From Marisediminitalea lipolytica (GTDB lineage: Bacteria; Pseudomonadota; Gammaproteobacteria; Enterobacterales; Alteromonadaceae): a DNA stretch of 64,000 nt. The DNA is taken from assembly GCF_001758465.1 (NCBI RefSeq), contig NZ_MJIC01000015.1, positions 744,001 to 808,000 of the forward strand, in the 5' to 3' direction. Below are positions 1 through 9,542 of the stretch, piece after piece. The first letter of the stretch is position 1, and each line of letters opens with the position of its first letter. Below the pieces are notes generated by a model that was given only the letters and a program-made list of their open reading frames with translations, made no database searches and was not told the origin of the DNA. Both the position numbers and the translations under genes were made by a program.

Positions 1-248
1 CTGAGCTGCTGGTACCGCAACGTGCTGCTACTCGTCAACCAGACTCATCGTTAATAGTAATGGTAGTGAATGCGCAAAACAAAGTGGAACCACGCACCAT
101 TACTATTTCGGGTAGTTTCCAGGATAAATATATTGTGACCAGCGGTGTTAGTGCCGGCGATATTGTGATTGTGGCTGGATATCAAAAAGTGAAGCCTGGC
201 GCACAGGTTAATACCAAGCCATGGCAAGCGGGTTCTCCTCAGGGCTAA
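1..248 (+). CDS. RND efflux periplasmic adaptor subunit, C-terminal end (partial)
   Basis: This is the last 81 codons of a gene that begins left of the window; the frame is open from base 3 to the stop at 246-248. The residues resemble the C-terminal membrane-proximal beta domain of AcrA/MexA-type membrane fusion proteins: a buried LLVPQRA segment, a strand with NAQNKVEPRTI, then a GVSAGDIVIVAGYQKVKPG turn. Such adaptors link an inner-membrane RND pump to an outer-membrane channel. The pump gene follows after 33 bases on the same strand, which supports an adaptor-pump operon. Nothing can be said about the lipoyl or hairpin domains, which lie outside the window. The family call is good; the substrate is unknown. 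Confidence 0.85.
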   Translation, partial: ELLVPQRAATRQPDSSLIVMVVNAQNKVEPRTITISGSFQDKYIVTSGVSAGDIVIVAGYQKVKPGAQVNTKPWQAGSPQG

Positions 249-281
249 TGCGCGTTTAACTAATTCAGGAAATCATTTTTT

Positions 282-3200
282 ATGGCACGTTTTTTTATCG
301 ACCGCCCGGTCTTTGCCTGGGTACTGGCTATCATCGTAATGATGGCTGGTATTCTGTCAATCTCAGGGCTACCCATTGAGCAGTATCCAAAGGTCGCGCC
401 GCCTTCTGTTACCATTAGCGCAAGCTATCCGGGCGCATCAGCAGAAACAATAGAGAATACCGTGACTCAGGTTATCGAGCAGAGTCTTACTGGTATCGAT
501 AACCTGCGCTATTTTATTTCCAGCAGCGAAAACGCGCGGATGAGTATTACCCTGACGTTTGAGCCGGGTACCGATCCGGACATCGCTCAGGTCCAAACCC
601 AGAATAAACTGCAATCGGCCATGTCACTGTTACCTACTCAGGTGCAACAGCAGGGCGTGACGGTTAACAAGTCTAACGACGCCTTTGCGGTGGTAGTGGG
701 TTTTTATTCAAAAGATGGCAGTCTCTCACAGTTTGATTTAAGCGATATGCTGGTGTCACAGTTTCAGGATCAGATTGCCCGGGTTAACGGCGTGGGTAAT
801 CTGCGGGTGTTCGGTGCGCAGCGCTCTATGCGGATTTGGTTAGACCCGGATAAACTCTACAGCTACAACTTAACACCAGTAGACGTGCGTGCTGCAGTGC
901 AAACACAAAATACCGATATTTCAGCGGGCCAGCTCGGCGGCATGCCAGCAATTGAAGGTCAGCAAATTAATGCAACCATTACTGCTCAGTCATTACTCAA
1001 AACCACCGAAGACTTTGAAAATATCGTTCTTCGGGTAAATACGGACGGTTCCCAGGTGCGCTTGCGGGATGTGGCCAAGGTTGAATTGGGTTCAGAAAAC
1101 TACAGTTACATTGCGCGTTACAAGCGGCGGCCTGCGTCCGGTATGGCGGTGAGCCTGGCCAGTGGTGCCAACGCACTGGAAACCATCGAAGCGGTTAAAA
1201 AACGCGTTGAAGAACTGTCGGTTAACCTGCCTGACAGTGTGGAAATCGTATATCCGGTTGATACTTCACCGTTTATTAAACTGTCCATCACCTCGGTGGT
1301 TAAAACCCTGGTTGAAGCGGTAGTGCTGGTATTTTTTGTCATGCTGTTATTCCTGCAAAACTGGCGCGCCACACTGGTACCAACCATTGCGGTACCCGTT
1401 GTATTGCTGGGCACGTTTTCGGTTTTATATGCCTTTGGTTTCAGTATCAACGTACTCACCATGTTTGCCATGGTACTGGCTATCGGCCTGCTGGTGGATG
1501 ATGCCATCGTGGTGGTGGAAAACGTCGAACGCTTAATGGAAGAAGAAGGCCTCGACGCCAAAGAAGCCACTAAAAAATCCATGACGCAAATCTCCAGCGC
1601 ACTTATTGGTATTGCGGTGGTGCTGTCTACCGTATTTATCCCAATGGCCTTCTTTAGCGGCTCGGCTGGCTCTATCTATCGTCAGTTCTCCATTACCATT
1701 GTATCGGCAATGACCTTCTCGGTGCTGGTTGCCATTATTCTTTCACCTACGCTGTGTGTGGCGCTGCTGCGCAGAGAGGATGTTGAAAACAAAAACGATA
1801 AAGGCTTCTTTGGCTGGTTTAACCGGGTGTTCAATACCGGACGTGACGGCTATGCCAAAATTTCGAATGGTATTGTGCACAGAGTAAAACGTTCGCTGCT
1901 GCTTTATGTGGTGTTAGTGGGTGGTATGGCTGCTATCTTTATGCAGCTACCGGGAGCCTTCCTGCCAGATGAAGACCAGGGCAACATCATGGTACTGGTT
2001 AACGCACCTTCCGGCGCAACGGCTGGTCGAACGCTGGAATCGGTTAAACAGGTAGAAGATTATTTCCTGGAAGCGGAAGGCGAAGCAGTAAAAGATATCT
2101 TTACCATTGTTGGTTTTAGTTTTGCCGGTGCGGCACAAAACTCGGGTATGGGCTTTGTTCACCTGGTTGACTGGGCAGAACGTGATGAATCAGAAAGTGC
2201 GTTTGCAGTTATCGGCAAAGCCTTTGGCGCGCTGTCGCAAATTCAGGATGCCAGTGTATTCCCGATTCTGCCACCGCCTATTCGTGAGCTGGGTAATGCG
2301 ACCGGTTTTGACTTCCAGTTAGTCGATCGTGCTGGTAATGGTCACGCGGCGTTGATGAATGCCCGTAACCAGTTCCTCGGCATGGCGGCGCAGAATCCTA
2401 AGCTGGTGGGAGTACGTCCTAACGGTTTAAGTGATGTACCGGAATTTAAAATTAACATTGATAACGAAAAAGCGTCGGCTCTGGGCCTGGCCTTAAGTGA
2501 TATCAATAACACGTTGAGCATTGCCTGGGGTTCTGCTTACGTGAATGACTTTATCGATCAGGGGCGGATTAAGCGGGTATACATGCAGGCTGATGCCCCT
2601 TACCGCATGGATCCGGAAGATCTGGATAAGTGGTTTGTGCGCAATAGCGACGGTGACATGGTAGCCTTCAGTGCCTTCTCCACCGTGGAATGGAACTACG
2701 GTTCGCCCAAGCTGGAACGCTTTAACGGTATTTCGTCGGTAAATATCCAGGGTAGCCCGGCGGCTGGCATTTCAACCGGTGAAGCCATGGCCGAAGCTGA
2801 GCGCTTAGTTGCCCAGTTACCGCCAGGATTCGGACTGGAATGGTCGGGCATGTCTTATGAAGAACAGGCTGCGGGTTCTCAGGCACCGCTGCTGTATGGT
2901 CTGTCGATTATTGTTGTATTCCTGTGTCTTGCAGCATTGTATGAAAGCTGGGTAGTACCATTTGCCGTACTGCTGGTGGTGCCATTGGGTATCTTCGGTT
3001 CCGTTGTTGCGGCTTATATCTTTGGTTTGCCAAACGACGTTTACCTGCAGGTTGCGTTTTTAACAACGGTGGGTCTGGCATCGAAAAACGCCATTCTTAT
3101 TGTTGAGTTTGCGAAGGATCTGTACGACGAAGGCACCCCATTGTATGAAGCCGTTATTTCTGCGGCCGAACAACGTTTCCGTCCAATCCTGATGACCTCT

Positions 3201-3413
3201 ATGGCCTTTATTCTTGGGGTAACCCCGCTGGCTATTGCCTCTGGCGCGGGTTCCGAGAGTCAGAACGCCATTGGTATAGCGGTAATGGGCGGTATGTTTG
3301 CTGCGACCTTCCTGGCGATTTTCTTTGTGCCGATGTTCTACGTGATAGTAGTGAGTTGGTTTGGCTCCAAACGCCATCCTCACGAACATCAGGAAAACCC
3401 ACAAGAGCAGTAA
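282..3413 (+). CDS. RND family multidrug efflux pump, AcrB/MexB type inner-membrane subunit
   Basis: A 1043-residue protein, the usual length for hydrophobe/amphiphile RND pumps (about 1030-1050). It starts with MARFFIDRPVFAWVLAI, the typical first transmembrane helix, and shows the two-fold repeat of six-helix bundles with large periplasmic loops. Proton-relay residues are visible: the Asp pair near 406-407 in GLLVDDAIVVVEN (TM4) and the Lys near 935 in GLASKNAILIVEF (TM10). It would export drugs, dyes or bile-like compounds by proton antiport together with the adaptor encoded just upstream and an outer-membrane channel not seen here. An AGGAA-type ribosome site precedes the ATG. A strong terminator follows, so the operon ends here. 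Substrate range cannot be read from the sequence. Confidence 0.96.
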   Translation: MARFFIDRPVFAWVLAIIVMMAGILSISGLPIEQYPKVAPPSVTISASYPGASAETIENTVTQVIEQSLTGIDNLRYFISSSENARMSITLTFEPGTDPDIAQVQTQNKLQSAMSLLPTQVQQQGVTVNKSNDAFAVVVGFYSKDGSLSQFDLSDMLVSQFQDQIARVNGVGNLRVFGAQRSMRIWLDPDKLYSYNLTPVDVRAAVQTQNTDISAGQLGGMPAIEGQQINATITAQSLLKTTEDFENIVLRVNTDGSQVRLRDVAKVELGSENYSYIARYKRRPASGMAVSLASGANALETIEAVKKRVEELSVNLPDSVEIVYPVDTSPFIKLSITSVVKTLVEAVVLVFFVMLLFLQNWRATLVPTIAVPVVLLGTFSVLYAFGFSINVLTMFAMVLAIGLLVDDAIVVVENVERLMEEEGLDAKEATKKSMTQISSALIGIAVVLSTVFIPMAFFSGSAGSIYRQFSITIVSAMTFSVLVAIILSPTLCVALLRREDVENKNDKGFFGWFNRVFNTGRDGYAKISNGIVHRVKRSLLLYVVLVGGMAAIFMQLPGAFLPDEDQGNIMVLVNAPSGATAGRTLESVKQVEDYFLEAEGEAVKDIFTIVGFSFAGAAQNSGMGFVHLVDWAERDESESAFAVIGKAFGALSQIQDASVFPILPPPIRELGNATGFDFQLVDRAGNGHAALMNARNQFLGMAAQNPKLVGVRPNGLSDVPEFKINIDNEKASALGLALSDINNTLSIAWGSAYVNDFIDQGRIKRVYMQADAPYRMDPEDLDKWFVRNSDGDMVAFSAFSTVEWNYGSPKLERFNGISSVNIQGSPAAGISTGEAMAEAERLVAQLPPGFGLEWSGMSYEEQAAGSQAPLLYGLSIIVVFLCLAALYESWVVPFAVLLVVPLGIFGSVVAAYIFGLPNDVYLQVAFLTTVGLASKNAILIVEFAKDLYDEGTPLYEAVISAAEQRFRPILMTSMAFILGVTPLAIASGAGSESQNAIGIAVMGGMFAATFLAIFFVPMFYVIVVSWFGSKRHPHEHQENPQEQ

Positions 3414-3425
3414 TGCTGTAAAATG

Positions 3426-3452
3426 AAACCCCGCTTAGCCGCGGGGTTTTTT
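3426..3452 (+). terminator. Rho-independent terminator after the RND operon
   Basis: A CCCCGC stem, a six-base loop and GCGGGG, flanked by AAA and by a run of six T, beginning 13 bases after the pump stop codon. It is a classic intrinsic terminator on the plus strand. Confidence 0.93.
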
Positions 3453-3622
3453 ATATCCGCCATTAACATCCCGCTGCTCTATCTCCCTTGCAAAAGCGTT
3501 AATACGTTTGTTGTGTTCGTGAAACCTGCAAATACCAACCAGATCAAATAACCGGCGTTTGATTCTGCTATCGGTGCATATCTGTGGCATTATTAAACCA
3601 AGTTAGTTTGGGAGCTTCTTTT

Positions 3623-5497
3623 ATGACCGTTACTCTGCCGCCGCGACCGGACTGGTCGCATCTGATTAAATCAGGAAGCCGGGTATTTGTGGGCGGTAAT
3701 GCCGGTGTGCCTTATGCCCTTATCGACGATTTAATTAAGCACAGTAAGGGACTCAGTGATATCGAACTGGTGCATATGCTGGCACTGGGCGACACGCGCT
3801 GGGCAAAAGAAGAGTACCGGCAGCTGTTTAAGGTTAATACCTTTTTTATTCAGGGTGATGAAATCCGCCGGGCGGTGGATGAAGGCCGGGCCGATTACAC
3901 CCCGGTATTTTTATCTGAAATGTCCAGCCTGTTTAGTGATGGTACCTTGCCACTGGATGCGGCACTGGTAACCGTAAGTCCACCGGACGAGTTTGGCTAT
4001 TGTTCGCTGGGGGTATCTGTGGATATCTCCATGTCGGCGGTGCGAAATGCCGGTATTGCCATTGCGCAAATCAACCCGCAGATGCCGCGTACAGCCGGGC
4101 ATTCCTTTATTCACATCAGCGAATTTACTGCCTGTATTGAAGCGGACGAGCCATTACAGGCTATCGAAGCACCAGCTATCGATAGTGTAACCGAACGGAT
4201 TGGGCAGTATGTGGCAATGTTGGTGGAAGATGGTGCAACCTTGCAATTTGGTGTGGGTAAAATTCCCAGCGCTACCCTCAAGTATCTGCAGCGTCACAAG
4301 GATTTGGGGATCCACAGCGAAATGTTGTCTGACAGCATTATCGATATCATAGCCTCAGGCGCGATTACCAACCGCAGGAAAACCTTTCACCCGGGTAAAA
4401 TCGTAACCAGTTTTTGTATGGGCAGCGAGCGGTTGTATAAGTTTGTCCACAACAACCCGCATATCGAGTTTTATCCCAGCAGTTATGTTAACAAGCCCAC
4501 CAATATTGCCAAAAATGACAATATGATCTCGATTAACAGCGCGCTGCAAGTGGATTTAACCGGGCAGGTAGTGGCTGACTCCTTAGGCTATGATTTTTAC
4601 AGTGGTATTGGCGGGCAGGTGGATTTTGTGTCCGGCGCTTCCATGAGTAAAGGCGGTAAGCCAATTATTGCCATGCCTTCAACGGCTCAGAACGAAACGG
4701 TTTCACGTATTGTACCTTGTATTGCTGAAGGGGCTGGCGTAACCACATCGCGCGGTAACGTACACTACATTGTCACCGAATACGGTATCGCTTCGTTGCG
4801 GGGTAAAAGTATTCGTGAGCGGGCGCTTGAACTGATTCGGGTGGCACACCCTAAATTCCGTGCGCACCTGCTGGCGGAAGTCCGCAAAAATTACTGGGTG
4901 CCGCATTTCCAGCAAAAATACCCCACCGACATTCCGGAGCTGGGAGCTATTCAGTTACAAAAAATGGTTATTCAGGGCGAAACCTTCTATCTGCGACCGT
5001 TAAATCCGGCTGACGAACGTCGCCTGCAGGAATTTTTCTATTCTCATACCAAAGAAACCCTGCGTCTGCGCTATAACTACGACCCTAAACAAATGTCCCG
5101 GGAGAAATCCTGTAACCTGGTAAGTGTTGACCAGAACTCCGATGCAGCCCTGTGTATTGTGCGTCAGGAAGGTTCGCGGATCACGATTCATGCGGTTGGA
5201 CGTTTTTATTACAACGAGCATGACAACACCTGTGAAGCGGCTTTTGTTACCCGCGAAACCCAGCAGGGTAAGGGCATGGGCAGCAGCCTGTTAATTAAAC
5301 TTATCGATATTGCGCGCAAGCGTAAAATCAACAAAATGCTGGCATTTTGTCGGGCTGACAATAAACCCATGATTGCCATATTCGAACATCATGGCTTTAA
5401 GCGCTTGTTCAGCGGAGACCCCAGTGAAGTAGAACTGGAATTGCCGTTACAGGAGCCACAAGCGTCATCTGAGGCGGAAAAGGAGGTTGAGGCATGA
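3623..5497 (+). CDS. bifunctional acetyl-CoA hydrolase/CoA-transferase with fused GNAT acetyltransferase domain
   Basis: A 624-residue two-domain protein. Residues about 1-445 match the acetyl-CoA hydrolase/4-hydroxybutyrate CoA-transferase fold, with PSTAQNETVSRIVP near 352 and TEYGIASLRGKSIRERA near 385. Residues about 453-610 form a GNAT domain with the acetyl-CoA loop QQGKGMGSSLL near 547. The ATG at 3623 is preferred over an in-frame ATG at 3584 because GGGAG lies 8 bases before it. The stop overlaps the ATG of the next gene, a deacetylase-like protein, by four bases (ATGA), so the two are translationally coupled. Family knowledge predicts acetyl or acyl-CoA turnover plus transfer of the acyl group to an amine or lysine. 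The substrate of either half is unknown. Confidence 0.9.
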   Translation: MTVTLPPRPDWSHLIKSGSRVFVGGNAGVPYALIDDLIKHSKGLSDIELVHMLALGDTRWAKEEYRQLFKVNTFFIQGDEIRRAVDEGRADYTPVFLSEMSSLFSDGTLPLDAALVTVSPPDEFGYCSLGVSVDISMSAVRNAGIAIAQINPQMPRTAGHSFIHISEFTACIEADEPLQAIEAPAIDSVTERIGQYVAMLVEDGATLQFGVGKIPSATLKYLQRHKDLGIHSEMLSDSIIDIIASGAITNRRKTFHPGKIVTSFCMGSERLYKFVHNNPHIEFYPSSYVNKPTNIAKNDNMISINSALQVDLTGQVVADSLGYDFYSGIGGQVDFVSGASMSKGGKPIIAMPSTAQNETVSRIVPCIAEGAGVTTSRGNVHYIVTEYGIASLRGKSIRERALELIRVAHPKFRAHLLAEVRKNYWVPHFQQKYPTDIPELGAIQLQKMVIQGETFYLRPLNPADERRLQEFFYSHTKETLRLRYNYDPKQMSREKSCNLVSVDQNSDAALCIVRQEGSRITIHAVGRFYYNEHDNTCEAAFVTRETQQGKGMGSSLLIKLIDIARKRKINKMLAFCRADNKPMIAIFEHHGFKRLFSGDPSEVELELPLQEPQASSEAEKEVEA

Positions 5498-6426
5498 CCA
5501 TAAAAATCTATCGGGGCAAAGATTGTGTCCATCACGATGTTTCTGCTGAGCATCCGGAACATCCTGACCGTCTGTATGCGATTGACGATCAGCTGTTGTC
5601 ATCGGGACTCGAAATGATCTGCCAGCACGGCGATGCAAAACAGGTAAAGCGTGAAAACCTCGCTCTGGCACACGACCCTTATTATGTAGACAGTATTTTT
5701 CAGCGCTCTCCTCGCACCGGGGTGATCTGGCTGGAACAGGATACCGGTATGACGCCCATAACCCTGAGTGCCGCTTTGTACGCCGCGGGTGCCGGCTGTG
5801 ATGCAGTGGACTGGGTTATGGAAGGTGAGGATCGCCAGGCGTTTTGTGCGGTGCGACCGCCGGGTCATCACGCCGAGTATGACAATGCTATGGGGTTTTG
5901 TCTGTTTAACAATATTGTCGTGGCGGCTCGGTATGCCTTAAAGCAGTACGAATTGTCGCGGGTCGCTATTATCGATTTTGACGTACACCATGGTAACGGA
6001 ACCGAAAATATCATTGCTGGCGACAAACAAATTATGATGTGTTCGTCTTTTCAGCATCCTTTCTACCCGCATACCGGCTCACCTGTTTCGGCCAGTAATA
6101 TTCTGAGTGCGCCCATTAAAGCCGGTGCCACCGGCGAAGAGTTCAGAAAAAAAGTCAGCTACTGGTTTGATGCGCTGCGAAACTTTATGCCACAGCTGAT
6201 ATTGATCAGCGCCGGGTTTGATGCTCACGCCGAAGATGCCATGGGGCAACTAAGGCTGCGCGAAGACGATTATCACTGGATCAGCAAGCAACTACGCAAT
6301 GTCGCCGACGAGGTTTGCCATGGGCGCATCGTCAGTATGTTGGAGGGCGGTTACAATCACAGTGCTTTAGGCCGTAGCGTGGTAGCTCACATTAAAGGGT
6401 TACATGGCGACGAGCAAAGCCATTAA
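5494..6426 (+). CDS. histone deacetylase family protein (class II / acetylpolyamine-type amidohydrolase)
   Basis: A 310-residue single-domain Zn-dependent deacetylase. It has the family landmarks in order: HPDRLYAI near the N-terminus, RPPGHHAEY near residue 120 with the catalytic His pair, DFDVHHGNGTENI near 161 (Asp and His metal ligands), SAGFDAHAED near 240 (third ligand Asp) and LEGGYNHSALG near 284. Bacterial members remove acetyl groups from polyamines, lysines or acetoin-pathway proteins; which one applies here is unknown. The gene overlaps the upstream acetyl-CoA hydrolase/GNAT gene by four bases. An acetyl transfer module and a deacetylase under coupled translation suggest a reversible acetylation pair, but that is inference. 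It converges on the gene at 6438. Confidence 0.93.
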   Translation: MTIKIYRGKDCVHHDVSAEHPEHPDRLYAIDDQLLSSGLEMICQHGDAKQVKRENLALAHDPYYVDSIFQRSPRTGVIWLEQDTGMTPITLSAALYAAGAGCDAVDWVMEGEDRQAFCAVRPPGHHAEYDNAMGFCLFNNIVVAARYALKQYELSRVAIIDFDVHHGNGTENIIAGDKQIMMCSSFQHPFYPHTGSPVSASNILSAPIKAGATGEEFRKKVSYWFDALRNFMPQLILISAGFDAHAEDAMGQLRLREDDYHWISKQLRNVADEVCHGRIVSMLEGGYNHSALGRSVVAHIKGLHGDEQSH

Positions 6427-6437
6427 CGTGAACGGAT

Positions 6438-6965
6438 TCAGGCTGCGCAGAAGCAGCCTTTGACATCACTGTTAATACTGGCGCCATAGTAGCGTGAGGC
6501 AGTTGCCAACTGACGGATTTCTGCCACCAGATTTTTACCGGTGATGCAGCCGTAGCCGATGGCGTAGGGGCCAAGATAACGTAGCTGCCCGGCGTTATCG
6601 ACTACCGCTAATGCCGGATAATGATTAACAAAGCGGGTAATTGCCGGGTGTTCAGCCAACGACAGTTGCGCCAGCTGATAACCTTGCTGTTTTAATTCCG
6701 CGGATAACTCATCGCGGTGAGACTCGGTAAGCTCGTCGCAATAACAGCGCCCGGCAGAACTAATGTGCACCAAAGTGCCGGCGGCGATGCCCGCGGCTTT
6801 TAGCTCATTAGCAAAGCGCTGGTCAAAATCAGGTTGGGCGGCGGCCTGAGCCAGGCTGTGCTCTGGATCAAAAGCGCTAATCTGATTAACACTGGCAAAG
6901 GCCAGCAGGCTTAAAATCCCCACCGCCCATACAACCACGGCAATGGTGGTGGAACGGGTCGACAT
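6438..6965 (-). CDS. small membrane-anchored Cys-rich protein, DUF6436-like (thioredoxin-fold resemblance)
   Basis: A 175-residue protein with one N-terminal transmembrane or signal-anchor helix (TIAVVVWAVGILSLLAFA) and an extracytoplasmic domain. It carries several Cys: a CYC in GRCYCDELTE, one in IGYGCITGK and CFC at the C-terminus. The pattern LVHISSAGRCYC, then an acidic helix, then PALAVVDNAGQLRYLGP resembles a thioredoxin-like fold, so a redox or metal role is possible but not shown. The ATG at 6965 shares its first base with the TGA of the upstream chemoreceptor gene (TGATG), so translation is probably coupled; a longer in-frame start at 7007 is less likely. The DUF6436 name is from memory of similar Alteromonas proteins and needs a domain search. 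Confidence 0.7.
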   Translation of the reverse strand: MSTRSTTIAVVVWAVGILSLLAFASVNQISAFDPEHSLAQAAAQPDFDQRFANELKAAGIAAGTLVHISSAGRCYCDELTESHRDELSAELKQQGYQLAQLSLAEHPAITRFVNHYPALAVVDNAGQLRYLGPYAIGYGCITGKNLVAEIRQLATASRYYGASINSDVKGCFCAA

Positions 6966-8443
6966 CACACCACAAAGCGCTGCACGGTTTGCAGCATACG
7001 CTGACACATTTGTGCCAGTTCTGTGGACTTAGCTTCCAGTTGCTGTGCGGTTTTGGATTCCAGGTTTGCCAGTTCGTGAATTTTAGCCGTGCCCTGGGCA
7101 ATATTGCTGGAAGCGACTTTTTGTTCACTGGCTGAAGCCGCCACTTCCACCATATTATCGCTGGCGGACTGAATCCTGGCTTCGATATTGTGCATAAAGG
7201 ACGCCGCGCTATCGGATGCACTTACTGCTTCATCCACTAACTCGATACATTGATTCATCTGGGTCACCGATGAGGCGGTACTGGAGACCAACTGTTCTGT
7301 AATGGTGGTAATCTCATCGGCACTTTCTTTAGAGCGAATCGCCAGGGTACGTACTTCGTCGGCCACTACCGCAAAGCCCCGGCCATGCTCACCTGCCCGG
7401 GCCGATTCGATAGCCGCGTTCAGCGCCAGCAGGTTGGTTTGTTCAGCAACCGCGGTAATTGAGCGCATGGCCTCGGAAATACTGGAGCATCGCTCGTTCA
7501 GTTCCTGGTTGGTGTTAGCAGTGTTGTTGAGACGGTCGCGCAATGAATTGATGGTATTTTTAGCACTTTCTACCGAAGCGCGGGATTCGCCGGTAGTCTG
7601 GCGCGCTTCCTGGGTAATATTATTAGCAGAATTTGTGCGCTCTGATGAGTCTTGCAGGGTTACGGCTATTTCTTCTGAGGCTGCTGAAATACTGCCTATT
7701 TCATTGCTGCTTTGCTGTACGTGCTGGTTGAGCTCCTGGGTTGACGACTGTATAAATGCACTGGTACTGGCTACATCGTTTGCCAGTGATGAGGCATCGT
7801 GAACCAGCTGACGCAAGGCTGTCATTAGTTCGTCAAAGCGTTTTAGCATGGGAATGGATTTATCTACTTCGGTGCGTAAATTGATATGCTGGCTATCCTG
7901 CAAAATAGCATTAATGGCTGTGGCCAGGGCCGCTCCGCCAACCCCATCTTCGTAACTGCGTTTGGTCATGTACATCAGGGTAAAGCCTTCGACCAGCGCA
8001 AACACCGCATGGAGCAGCAAAATCATAAAGGTGACATGGCCTTCCTCAAACACGTAAATGCCAACGCCGGTGGCCTGCAGGAAGAAAAAGCTGATGTGAT
8101 GCACCGCAATCACTACGGTCGCCGAGGCGATAATTTTCCAGTTACGGAAATAGGCCAGAATAGCCAGCAGAGCAAATATCTCAAAATGCATTTCAATAAG
8201 GCCAAAGGCCTGGTGAATGTGCAAAGCAGTCATGAGCTGAGTACCAATGCCCATGGCATGACCGCTAATTTCCGACTCCGGGTTAGTAAAGCTCAGATAC
8301 AGCGGCAACAGAATAATAGGCAGTCCAAGCCAGAACGCAATAAGCAGTTCGCCAGTGATTAAACCGATGACAATGGAAACGATTAACTGGACGATCAGTA
8401 TCGCCCGAAATATTTTATGTGCCCCTGAAACCCAAGAATACAT
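6965..8443 (-). CDS. methyl-accepting chemotaxis protein with six-TM N-terminal domain
   Basis: A 492-residue chemoreceptor. Residues about 1-170 contain six hydrophobic helices with almost no periplasmic loop, rich in His ([26 protein letters not shown]). The rest is a long coiled coil ending in the signalling domain, with the hairpin tip [20 protein letters not shown] near residue 334. No HAMP domain or PAS domain is visible. The ATG at 8443 is chosen because GGGGAG sits nine bases upstream; in-frame codons further upstream lack this. The stop overlaps the start of the next gene by one base. By family it signals through CheW/CheA; a membrane-embedded sensor suggests a hydrophobic, redox or membrane-state stimulus, which is inference. 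Confidence 0.93.
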   Translation of the reverse strand: MYSWVSGAHKIFRAILIVQLIVSIVIGLITGELLIAFWLGLPIILLPLYLSFTNPESEISGHAMGIGTQLMTALHIHQAFGLIEMHFEIFALLAILAYFRNWKIIASATVVIAVHHISFFFLQATGVGIYVFEEGHVTFMILLLHAVFALVEGFTLMYMTKRSYEDGVGGAALATAINAILQDSQHINLRTEVDKSIPMLKRFDELMTALRQLVHDASSLANDVASTSAFIQSSTQELNQHVQQSSNEIGSISAASEEIAVTLQDSSERTNSANNITQEARQTTGESRASVESAKNTINSLRDRLNNTANTNQELNERCSSISEAMRSITAVAEQTNLLALNAAIESARAGEHGRGFAVVADEVRTLAIRSKESADEITTITEQLVSSTASSVTQMNQCIELVDEAVSASDSAASFMHNIEARIQSASDNMVEVAASASEQKVASSNIAQGTAKIHELANLESKTAQQLEAKSTELAQMCQRMLQTVQRFVV

Positions 8444-8491
8444 ATCAAAAAACTCCCCATTTTTTTGATAAGTGTAGGAGAGGTTTGTAAT

Positions 8492-8550
8492 CCTGCCAGC
8501 CAAACAGCTCAATAAACGGGGCTTTTATTGATCTGGTCAGAGCTGGCGGG
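8492..8550 (-). terminator. nested inverted repeat between zntB and the chemoreceptor gene
   Basis: Outer arms CCTGCCAGC (8492-8500) and GCTGGCGGG (8542-8550) enclose inner arms TCAATAAA (8509-8516) and TTTATTGA (8524-8531). It lies between the end of the mscS-zntB unit and the start of the chemoreceptor gene, both on the minus strand, so it may end the first transcript or form a leader structure. There is no clean U-tract, hence modest confidence in terminator function. Confidence 0.45.
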
Positions 8551-8570
8551 ACTATCGATTTAACAAAGAT

Positions 8571-9542
8571 TTACAGCCATTTTTTCCACAGCATGGCAAT
8601 TAACATAAAAATTGCCAGTCCGCCCATGGCTGTCATCAATATTGCAAATGCATTCGGCGTTTCAGTACCGGGTAAGCCGCCCACGTTCATACCAAAGACA
8701 CCGGTTAAAAACGATAAGGGTAAAAATATTGCCGTGATCATAGACAAAACATACATGCGGATGTTTTGTTTATCGGCAATCTGGTTGCGCAGTTCATCCT
8801 GTAAAACAATGGCGCGTTCTCGGGCTAAATCGAGATCCTCAATAGAGCGGGTCATGCGGTCAGACTGGTCGCGTAAATCGAAGGTTAGTGATTCTGAAAT
8901 CAGGCCGGCTAACCGCACCAGGGCTTCCAACGCATCCCGCTGCGGGGCAAGATAACGACGGATACTGGCGGTTTGGCGGCGCAGCATGGCGAGCTGGTTA
9001 CGGTCCTGCTTGTTTAACGTCTCAAAGGCTTCGTAGTCACCCAGTGTCTCGTCAATATCTTCGACCTTGTCGTGAATACGATCGGCAATCCGGCTGACCA
9101 GGGCGACCAGCATCTCGGCGGTAGTCGGCGGCACTTCGCCTTGTTCTATTTGTAACCGGGTGTCCTGAACACTCATTAGCTTTCGTTCGTGGCGACGGGC
9201 AGTCACAATTAACGAGTCTGTTAACCACAGGCGTAGCGACACCATGTCTTCCGGGTCAGCGCCAGGGTTAACGTTAATACCGCGCAAAAATACCAGCGCG
9301 CCACGGCTGATGGTGATAACTCTTGGCCGGGTTTTCAATGCCATCAGGCTGTCGCTGACATCTTCGGATAAGTTTAGCGCATGCAGTAACGCCGGCGCTT
9401 CCGGTGCATCAGACTGAATATGCACCCAGCGGTAGCCCCCCTGTGGCACCGGGCTGGTTAAATGAGACGTGGTTAGCGACTCGGCACTGCCATCTGCTTT
9501 AATGTCATAGGCCCATAAAAGGGCTTTATGTGATTCAGCCAT
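8571..9542 (-). CDS. zntB: zinc transporter ZntB (CorA family)
   Basis: A 323-residue CorA-superfamily protein with a large soluble N-terminal domain, a long helix and two C-terminal transmembrane helices. The pore signature reads GMNVGGLPG near residue 285, the ZntB-type variant of the CorA GMN motif. The N-terminal half (KALLWAYDIKADG, RWVHIQSD, SLRLWLTDSLIVTARRHERKLMSVQD) matches ZntB closely. Family members move Zn2+ across the inner membrane; export was first proposed and proton-coupled uptake later reported, so direction is left open. The ATG overlaps the stop of the upstream mechanosensitive channel gene by one base (TAATG), which implies co-translation. Confidence 0.92.
   Translation of the reverse strand: MAESHKALLWAYDIKADGSAESLTTSHLTSPVPQGGYRWVHIQSDAPEAPALLHALNLSEDVSDSLMALKTRPRVITISRGALVFLRGINVNPGADPEDMVSLRLWLTDSLIVTARRHERKLMSVQDTRLQIEQGEVPPTTAEMLVALVSRIADRIHDKVEDIDETLGDYEAFETLNKQDRNQLAMLRRQTASIRRYLAPQRDALEALVRLAGLISESLTFDLRDQSDRMTRSIEDLDLARERAIVLQDELRNQIADKQNIRMYVLSMITAIFLPLSFLTGVFGMNVGGLPGTETPNAFAILMTAMGGLAIFMLIAMLWKKWL

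Noticed and set aside
6441..6460. GGCTGC/GCAGCC stem with TTT after the deacetylase gene
   Set aside because: It lies in the coding end of the convergent gene and is short; weak as a terminator.
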